This document shows, one piece after another, positions 56,301-64,000 of a stretch of DNA of 64,000 bases (within the stretch, counting starts at the first letter, position 1; every line of letters starts with the position of its first letter). The stretch lies in the NCBI GenBank assembly GCA_025331445.1, contig JAIWNE010000066.1:108303-172302 (forward strand), given 5' to 3'. The notes below the pieces were generated by a model that saw only the letters and a list, made by a program, of their open reading frames with translations, was not told where the DNA came from and ran no database searches. The position numbers and the translations under genes are program-made. The DNA is from Blakeslea trispora. Lineage: Eukaryota > Mucoromycota > Mucoromycetes > Mucorales > Choanephoraceae.

Positions 56301-56857
56301 ATTATAGATGCTGGCTATCCGATCAAGATAATGAAAGAAGAAGAGCCACGATTCTTTGATCTCATTTTGAACCACCGGGAAAATGCTGATAACAACGACT
56401 ATTATGAGAAGACTGGCGAATTCTTAAGAATTGGAACAGCAAGTATCTTCAATTGTTCGGCTTCTGGTTCAACGAATCAATGATTGGCATCATTGATTCT
56501 GTTGAAAAGTGCATTGTTCAGGAAAACGGCGAAGATGTTAAATCAGTTAAGTACACAATTTCTACTTATCAATTTGAACCGTTTAATACAGGCGTTTCTT
56601 TTATCTTTTTTGATAGGGATTCTGGTTCTGGCTCTTTGTTTCCTGGATGGTTCACTACTCAAGACAATAACATTGTCATGAGAAGAACTACTACTGTTGT
56701 CCAAGGACTTGCTACCGAAATTGAACTTGTCCAGCGTTTCGATATGCATTTGTCTCTAAGATTCAACAAGCCTGAACAACACCTTCGCGGCGACTTTAAA
56801 ATGCTCAACATTCACAAGTTTGGTACCCTTTGGACCATTCTTCAAAGATACCGTTAG
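53302..56857 (+). pseudogene. Plavaka-like (KDZ/CACTA-related) transposase, degenerate
   Basis: Intron-containing start: 53302-53519, 53581-53877, 53946 onward. N-terminal C2HC finger CSLCRKAFPKKYNAERHLRTC, acidic linker, then the transposase core. Plavaka-type hallmarks: ISGDNYRQSELSMHIG with FSRKC, ILDTPVELLHTLPLGVGKGLL, and PKLHLLHHLKEDIIRFG followed by ETEHGEQFN and NRHNPSKDVATSFA. Lesions: TAG at 55159, TGA near 55990, TAA near 56212, and frame changes near 55710, 55870, 56270 and 56440. Coding-like sequence ends at 56857. Family assignment is from motif memory; a related KDZ-clan family is possible. Confidence 0.78.
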
Positions 56858-57391
56858 GCGTAATCCTAGGGTTACTTTAGCGATATCTTCGAGGCACTTA
56901 TGAGCTATCCATGTTAGCATAAAAAAGTGCATGTCAGAAAGAACGATGATGAAGAAACGATGTTATTCTGAGTTTTAATGCCTGCTATTTTTTCTTTTTA
57001 TTTTTCTCCAATCATTTAGCATCAAGACCTAACTAATCCCCAACTCACTCGCACCCCCTCACTCACTCACCCCCTTTCATTTCTTTGTAGAACTTGAGGT
57101 GCTGCATCCGCGAATAAATCTCTCTTTTTCGTTCTCAGATTTTTGTGCAAGTTTTTTATTCTCATCAACCAGTAATAAAAGCCTCTTTGACTTGTGTAAT
57201 CTTTTGGACTTTAATTATTTTGATTTTCTTGTGTAATTTTCTGTTATTTTAGGCTGAAACCTTAATCTAGCCGATAGCCTTTCAATATTTAGCGGAAGAG
57301 CAATTAAAATTACTATAAACGTATGAAAAATCGTTTGGGTGTGTACTCAGACTCAGACTGAGTATCAATCAGATAAATTGCACATCCTAAT
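56858..57391. other. Non-coding region between the Plavaka relic and gypsy-2
   Basis: About 530 bp with a C-rich run near 57035-57078 (CTCACTCGCACCCCCTCACTCACTCACCCCC). It may include the 3' end of the Plavaka element; no gene is seen. Confidence 0.5.
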
Positions 57392-57396
57392 ATAAA

Positions 57397-57858
57397 TGTT
57401 GAGGACACTCACATAATAAAGCAAAATCATACTTGAAGTAGTGAAGACAAGGATCTCATTATAGACCTGCTCGCACTGAAAGATAGAAATAGCTAAATAA
57501 ATGGAGATTCCAATTATTGTCACTCTCACACAGTAACTATATCAAAATCATGCTCATAGCACTTAAATCGTATTGCTCTTATATTACAATTATTTTATTT
57601 TCTTATTTAAGCTTAGTCGGGATCATAAATTGTCAGGTACAGAGAAGTCCTGTCAAAAGAAATTTTCTTTTCGATTAAATTACCAGTCCTTCAGCAAGAT
57701 TAACTGTCCGCTTCATTTAAGTATAAATAGGCATCAAGTTCATTAGATTATTAGTCCCTTCTTCTATTTTTCATAAATAAAAGTCTATACAAATTCTCAC
57801 AGAATTTATCCCTTGTTCTTATCGATAATACATTCATATAACAACAACCTTTCCAACA
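57397..57858 (+). repeat. 5' LTR of gypsy-2 (462 bp)
   Basis: TATAAATAG at 57722-57730 and AATAAA at 57776-57781 fit promoter and polyadenylation functions. Confidence 0.93.
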
Positions 57859-57874
57859 TTTTTTTCTGTGAATT

Positions 57875-60800
57875 ATGTCTGACATTAACAACACCACTAC
57901 CCCTGCCAACAATGAAGCTACTGCTTCTTCTACCCCTCTTTCCTCTCTTGATTCGGACGCCATTTTGAGCAGTCCTATTCCTTTGCTTGACGATTTAGAA
58001 TCAGTCATGTCTATGGACACTGCCTTCCTTCCTCTTGATGAAAGAAGTACAGAGCAGATTATCACTGACGACCTCTTGCTCTTACGCGGAGAGTTGAAAG
58101 TTCATGTTGAGGCTTTTAGTCGCGCTCGAGCTATCGGAGACGATGCTCAAGTTGATGCTGCACTCCAAAACATTGAAAAAACCAAGCGCAGAATTGCAGC
58201 TATGGAAGGAAGTGCCAAGTTTCTTGAAGATCGATCGATCGCTACGCCTAGTGTTGGAGCTAGCAGTTCAACCCCTTCAGTTTCTGTCAACTCTTCTTCT
58301 TCGTCCTTGGGCTTGTCTTTGACCCATAGAGACTTACCAAAGTTCCAACTGGCCTCCAGTTTGGTCAGACCTTTCCCCCATGATGAGGTATATGAGTCTG
58401 TGGATAACTTTTTGACTCGTTTTGAGTACATTATTAAAGGATCATCCCACCGCGATATTGAGCAGGTGTGGCAAAAATTCCTCCCTCTTTGTTTGCCATA
58501 TGGCGATACTGCTTGGGTTGAGAATGAGCTGTTGAAGTGTGACAATTGGGCTCAAGCTAAAGAAGCTTTTAGAGAGCACCATGGGTCTCAGCACTCTATC
58601 AGACAGTATACTGATCAAGTTTTCACCATGCAGATGACCAGTAAGGAATCAATCGCTGACTATTCTAAAAAGTTTTAAAGGCTGTATATAATGCTGGACT
58701 TCCTTTGAATGATCCTCGCATTGCAGACCGATTTCTAACCTCATTGATAGGACCTGTTCAAACCTTGATCAGAGTCACTACTGCTAGAGTTGGTAAGGAT
58801 AAAAAGAAAGATAAAAATTGGACCGTGGAGTATCTCACACAGGTTGGTCGTGAAATTTTAGGTGATGATACATCCATGTATCAAGATGTTGCTGCAGTGA
58901 TGCCCCAAATGGCTCACATGCATAGACAATCTCACGCCTCTTCGAGCAGACACGCACCTGAGCCAAGACATGGCAATGACCGCCGCCGTTTCCGCCCTAC
59001 AACAACAACAACCGCAGGAACCAGAGTGAGAAGAAGTACCATTGTGTACACCATGGTACTGCCGATTGCTTTTCCATTAAGAAAAGAGCAGATGATGAAA
59101 AGAAGCCTAAGAAATGTTACCGCTGCCAAGAGCCTTGGAACAAGGACCACAAGTGCCGCAAAGGCAAGGAGCGTCAGGTCTTCGCTGTTAACAGCAGAAG
59201 AACCGACGATGGTGATGATGATGACGTCGTTCGCGACAAAGATGCGTTGAGTAAGGTCTCCAGTCAAGTTGACACTGCCATGGAGGACCTAAGCTATGAC
59301 TGTAAGTACCAGACAAAAAAGAGAATAATTGAGAGCGAAGCTAAAGCAAGTGCATTTAACTTACTGACTCCTATTATTGTAGAGAATGCCAAGATGATGG
59401 GCATGGTGGACACCGGCAGTGACACCAGCTTTATTAGTAAAGCATCTTTACTTCAGAAATTAAAAATAAATAAAATAAATAAGATTTCTGGTACATATAA
59501 TTTTCTGTCAAATAATAATGATGCATCACGAATTGGTATAACAGATCCTTTGAAGTTTAAATACTCTAATGGAATCGTTTTTGAACATTCACTTGAAGTT
59601 CTAGAATTTAACTCAGGACTTGAATTTGATATTTTATTGGGCACAGATATTTTACATAAGATGAATATTGGCCTAACAGGTGTTGCGTTTCGAATTGAAG
59701 GTGAACACTCTCATTCAGATACTGCAGATGCTGATGATCACATTTTGAAAAACATAAACCTCGAGCATGAAAATACTTTTGAGCCTGACAACTCTCCGGC
59801 TGGAACTGTTGATCAACGTGCCACATTTTTCAAAGCCATTGAAGGTGTCATAGAGGCAAATAAAAACATTCCCAAATCTTCATACTGCCCTATGCCTGAA
59901 TCCATCATATACTTACCGACCAAGGAAGGTGCGACAGCTTATAGACGTCAATATCCAATTCCACATGCTTTAAAACCGGTACTTGATAAACAAATCAAGG
60001 AGTGGCTTGAGGCAGGTACAATTGTAAAATGCCCAGTAAACACATCCTTTAATAGTCCTCTATTGTTGGTTCCTAAGAGAGACAAAACAGGCGCTATAGT
60101 GAGTCATCGAGCTTGCTTAGACGTTCGACTTCTGAATCAGATTTTACCACCTACTTTTAACCATCCTGTACCTTTGGTCAGAGATATATTTGACAACTTG
60201 AAGGGCAAAAAATATTTTAGCACCATTGATTGTACTGAAGCTTTCCATCGTTTTAAGATCAATCCAAGTGATTCACACAAGTTGAGTTTCACACATGATA
60301 ACATCCAATACTCTTTTGTAAGGGTTGTTTTGGTTTAAAGATGTTAACCTCGCAATTTCAAAAGTGTCTTGCAATTTTATTTGATGGTATGACTTGTGTA
60401 CAAAATTTTGTCGATGATTGCATCGTTGCCAGTGAAACACTTGAGCAGCATATTGAAGATGTCAAATCGGTACTAGAAAAGCTTACCTCTGCAAATCTAA
60501 TTATCAATCCAAAGAAATGCGTATGGTTCCAACATTCAGTACGACTCTTAGGCTTTGTAGTTGATGCTACAGGCACTAAAGTAGATCGTAATAAGTTGAC
60601 AAATGTACAGAATTGGCCTGTCCCAAACAAGAGTCATAAGCAAGTACAACAATTTATGGGACTAATCAACTATTTTCGTGATTACGTACCTATGATTTCT
60701 AGAGTCGCCGAACCCATCACTCGATTGAGCCACGCTGCCAACATTACGGAGTTATGGGGTGATGAGCAGACCAAAAGTTTCCAAGCTTTGAAAGATATCT

Positions 60801-62812
60801 TGCATCCAACTTGTTGTTGCATTATCCTGACTTGAACCAAAAATTCTATGTAGCCACAGATGCATCCTTATATGGTGTAGCAGCTGTCTTGTATCAGAAA
60901 GATGATCAAGGGCGCGATAAGTATGTGAGCTTTATATCATCCTCCTTATCACCCTCGCAAAGACGATGGAGTACCACTAAGAGAGAGTTGTATGCTATTG
61001 TCTTAGCACTCAAGAAATTTCGCAAATTTCTTTGGGGCACCCATTTCACAGTATACACAGATCATAAGGCACTGATATACCTTCACACTCAGAAAATCGC
61101 AAATCCAATGATGATCGGGTGGATGGAGACTTTGCTAGATTTTGAATTTGATGTTATTCATATCCCTGGTATACTGAATAAGCTTCCTGACCAACTAAGC
61201 CGTTTGTATCCACCTTTAGATGATGAACACAAACTGGTGGAGGATAGTGGCAGAAGTAATGCAGTGAACAGACCTACTATCAAAAGAGTTGTCATGCGCA
61301 AAAAGAAGTTTAGCAGAGATAGACGTATCAATGTACTCGCTACTCGCCTAATCGAATCCAAACAAGATGTAACTGATTACATGACTCATCCAGAACACGA
61401 GAGAGATGCTATTCTAAGAGAAACACATGCTTTTGGTCACTATGGATACCAATCAATTGTACGTGAATTACACAGTCAAGGAATGCATTGGACCAACATC
61501 TATGATGAAGCGAAAGAGTTAGTCACTAGTTGTAAAGAGTGTCAGAAGCACAACATAAATAGAAGAGGATATCATCTCTTAACAAACGTTGTAGCCCACA
61601 GGCCATTTGATCATATTGCTATTGACTTGGCTGGACCTTTACCTGTCACTGAAGAGGGATATGTTTATCTCCTAGTGTAACAGACATATGCACAAAGTAC
61701 ATAGTGATAAGACCTTTGAAGAACAAGCAATCAGATACTGTAGCTAAAGAGTTGATTAACATCTTTGGTGATTACGGATTTCCTCGAATTATTCAGAGTG
61801 ATAACGGTACCGAGTTTAGAAATATGTTGATGAAACAATTATCAGACAACCTTGGTATTGACAGGAGATATTCTACCCCATATCATCCCCAGGGAAATGG
61901 AAGTGCAGAAGCCAGTGTTAAAATAGCTATGAATACTTTAAGAAAAATGATTGAGTCAAATGGTAGAGATTGGAAGCATTACTTACCCATTGTCCAACTT
62001 TGCATTAATCGTAATATCAAAAGCAAAACGCTGAGCTCGCCATTCTCTCTCATGTATGCGCGCAGAGTTAACATACCTGACGACTATAATGATCATAAAA
62101 AACATCCTATGCCAATAGACACGATGACTCTTCAGGAGTTAGAAGAACGTGTAGAGTACATGGAAGAAATTGTGTTCCCTGCTATTATGGAAAGGACTCG
62201 TAGAATTAACGAGGAGTATAGCAAGAGGTACAACAATAAGAACATGTTGGTTGATATTCCTGCTGGCACACACGTTATGGTTCGCTTGAAAAGCAGAGCT
62301 AACAAACTTGCCCCTATCTATGAAGGTCCATATACTGTAACCCGAAAGAATAAAGGAGGTTCCTATGAGCTGAAAGATGAGCAGAATGAATTGTTACACC
62401 GTAACTACACGCCTCTGAACTCAAGGTAGTAAATATCGATGAGTCCAATATTGAAGATGAATATTATGAAGTTGAAGAAATTAGAGACCATCGAGGCGAC
62501 GCTGGCAATCGAGAATATCTTGTGAAATGGGCTGGCTATGGTGAAAGAAGTAACACATGGCAGAAAGCTAACGATTTTCAAGACCCAACATATGTTCAAC
62601 GATATTGGGATAAGCTTGAGAAAAAGCACGATTCAAAACACGTTAGGAAAACGAAATCACAGATAGAAGAGGCAGATGCCAAAGCCAATGACAGAGCTGA
62701 AGACGGGAAAAAGCACAAGATCTCTGAGAAAAGAAAAAGTCCCGGTAGCATCTCCAGAGAAGATAGACTACTGAAGAGACAAGCACTTAAAGAAAAATCC
62801 AGAAGAAAATAA
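57875..62812 (+). pseudogene. gypsy-2 gag-pol polyprotein, six frameshifts
   Basis: Starts at the ATG at 57875, 16 nt inside the LTR. Segments: gag (FLTRFEYIIKGSSHRDIEQVW), zinc knuckle CYRCQEPWNKDHKC, protease MVDTGSDTSFI, RT with FVDDCIVAS, RNase H with VATDASLYGVAAVLYQ and TDHKAL, integrase with HFGHYG-type zinc region, CKECQ, IDLAGPL, IQSDNGTEF and NGSAEAS, and chromodomain EYLVKWAGYGERSNTW. The reading frame shifts near 58675, 59000, 60325, 60810, 61675 and 62412. Each step moves the frame the same way, consistent with one lost base. The catalytic motifs themselves are intact. Confidence 0.92.
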
Positions 62813-62933
62813 ATGAAAATATTTTGCGACACTATGGCTGTCAGGGTATTTAAATTAGCTGCATATAATTGATCTGCGTGAAGACATAAGCATAAATTAT
62901 GCACTTGCCGAATCAACATATTATGTTGAATCT

Positions 62934-62945
62934 GGTGGAGGATAA
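62934..62945 (+). other. Polypurine tract of gypsy-2
   Basis: GGTGGAGGATAA directly before the 3' LTR; ends GGATAA like the gypsy-1 tract. Confidence 0.8.
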
Positions 62946-63405
62946 TGTTGAGGACACTCACATAATAAAGCAAAATCATACTTGAAGTAGTGAAGACAAG
63001 GATCTCATTATAGACCTGCTCGCACTGAAAGATAGAAATAGCTAAATAAATGGAGATTCCAATTATTGTCACTCTCACACAATAACTATATCAAAACCAT
63101 GCTCATAGCACTTAAATCGTATTGCTCTTATATTACAATTATTTTATTTTCTTATTTAAGCTTAGTCGGGATCATAAATGTCAGGTACAGAGAAGTCCTG
63201 TCAAAAGAAATTTCTTTTCGATTAAATTACCAGTCCTTCAGCAAGATTAACTGTCCGCTTCATTTAAGTATAAATAGGCATCAAGTTCATTAGATTATTA
63301 GTCCCTTCTTCTATTTTTCATAAATAAAAGTCTATACAAATTCTCACAGAATTTATCCCTTGTTCTTATCGATAATACATTCATATAACAACTACCTTTC
63401 CAACA
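62946..63405 (+). repeat. 3' LTR of gypsy-2 (460 bp)
   Basis: Direct copy of 57397-57858; differs by two single-base losses in T runs and about three substitutions. Confidence 0.93.
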
Positions 63406-63410
63406 ATAAA

Positions 63411-64000
63411 TGACAGCTGAGATCAACTTCAGGATTGAGCCAATCAATCCCTTAGATCATTTCCAAAACTAGTCATACATCAATAACAATAATCCTTATT
63501 ATAACAAGAGCAAGTCTTTAAAGCTTGCTCATCAACAATCATTTCTACTCTCAGCTTAAATAATCGGATAAACCAATCTCAAATCATTTTGTATAAATAG
63601 TCGTTGTAAATTCAATAGATAGCAAACTTATCTCTCTTTATCAGAATAAAAGGATCATCAAAGTACTCACTTGTCTTTTTATTCTTGCATATTACCCAAT
63701 CTCTAAAACCCTTTTGGTAGCATTACGCTTTTGTAGTTACACTCAATTTACTTAGAGCCAATAATTTTTTTTTCTCACAGTGAAAATTTTTTCTTTTCTT
63801 TTCATTTATTTTTCAATAAAGAACTACGCAAATAATACGTTTAAGATGAATAACCAAGACATTATTAACGCTTTAAACTAGATGCAATTCACATTGCAAA
63901 GAACATTCATGAACGAATGTCAGATCATGACTTTGAAGCTTGACAAGCTTGGGCAAGAAAACCAAACTTGCGGGAAGAGGTAGCTTTTTTGCGAAACGAG
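63411..64000 (+). mobile_element. 5' end of a third LTR retrotransposon, cut by the window edge
   Basis: Starts TGACAGCTGAG right after the ATAAA duplication of gypsy-2. It has TATAAATAG at 63592-63600 and AATAAA at 63645-63650 with the same spacing as the gypsy-2 LTR. A TTTTGGTAGCATTACGC run near 63711-63727 could be a tRNA primer site. A gag-like reading frame follows. LTR end and family are not determinable here. Confidence 0.55.
63846..64000 (+). pseudogene. Start of a gag-like ORF of the third LTR element, disrupted
   Basis: ATG at 63846 gives MNNQDIINALN, then TAG at 63879, then MQFTLQRTFMNECQIMTLKL, DKLGQENQ. Near 63962 the frame slips by one and continues LREEVAFLRNE to the window end. 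The composition is a coiled coil like the N-terminus of retroelement gag proteins. Confidence 0.5.

Larger units (their letters stand above)
57397..63405 (+). mobile_element. Ty3/gypsy chromovirus-type LTR retrotransposon gypsy-2
   Basis: 6009 bp with LTRs 57397-57858 (462 bp) and 62946-63405 (460 bp), both TGTTGAGG...CCAACA, and a 5-bp target duplication ATAAA (57392-57396, 63406-63410). Interior order on the plus strand: gag with zinc knuckle, protease, RT, RNase H, integrase, chromodomain, polypurine tract. I saw about five LTR differences, roughly 1 percent. The coding region has six frameshifts. Confidence 0.95.

Overview
The window reads as nuclear DNA of an early-diverging filamentous fungus, most likely Mucoromycota (Mucorales type). 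It is AT-rich, full of short poly-A and poly-T tracts, and its genes carry many introns of about 45-75 bp. The gene set also fits: calcineurin A, a GH46-type chitosanase, exocyst Sec5, Nse1 and Mpe1, plus fungal transposons. The species call is inference; no rRNA or tRNA gene was recognised.

Positions 1-33.7 kb form a compact gene region. In order it holds: the 3' part of calcineurin A (+); a small unknown gene (-); a GMC oxidoreductase (+); a monocarboxylate-type MFS transporter (-); enolase-phosphatase E1 (+) meeting actin-related protein 4 (-) tail to tail; exocyst SEC5 (-); a UBP-type zinc-finger protein (+); a small PPxY membrane protein (-); a secreted chitosanase (-); a large secreted Cys-rich/His-rich protein (-); a STE20/PAK-like kinase (-); a CENP-B-like DNA-binding protein (+); a cytochrome-b5-like MAPR protein (-); TRM10 (-); a homeodomain protein (+); NSE1 (+); MPE1 (-); and an unrecognised 366-aa protein (+). 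I rebuilt exon structures by hand. Every multi-exon gene in this half closes with consistent phases, three introns being GC-AG and two exons only 14 and 22 nt.

Positions 35.4-64 kb are an island of mobile DNA from several classes: a hAT fragment; an intact IS630/Tc1-like element A (138-bp perfect inverted repeats); an intact Crypton-like tyrosine-recombinase gene with a Gcr1_C-like tail; a Ty3/gypsy chromovirus, gypsy-1 (433-bp LTRs, target duplication AGTCA), carrying a nested IS630-like element B; a 4.2-kb IS630-like element C (about 186-bp inverted repeats, tandem repeats, a second HTH remnant); a decayed Plavaka-like transposase; a second chromovirus, gypsy-2 (about 460-bp LTRs, duplication ATAAA); and the start of a third LTR element at the window edge.

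The genes do not form one pathway; they are ordinary housekeeping, signalling and secretion genes packed closely, several in convergent pairs. The points that stand out are: modular Cys-rich exons whose introns split equivalent Cys codons; the GC-AG introns and microexons; the absence of a canonical tRNA primer site in both gypsy elements; unusual catalytic residues in gypsy-1; and a run of single-base frameshifts confined to the last 16 kb.
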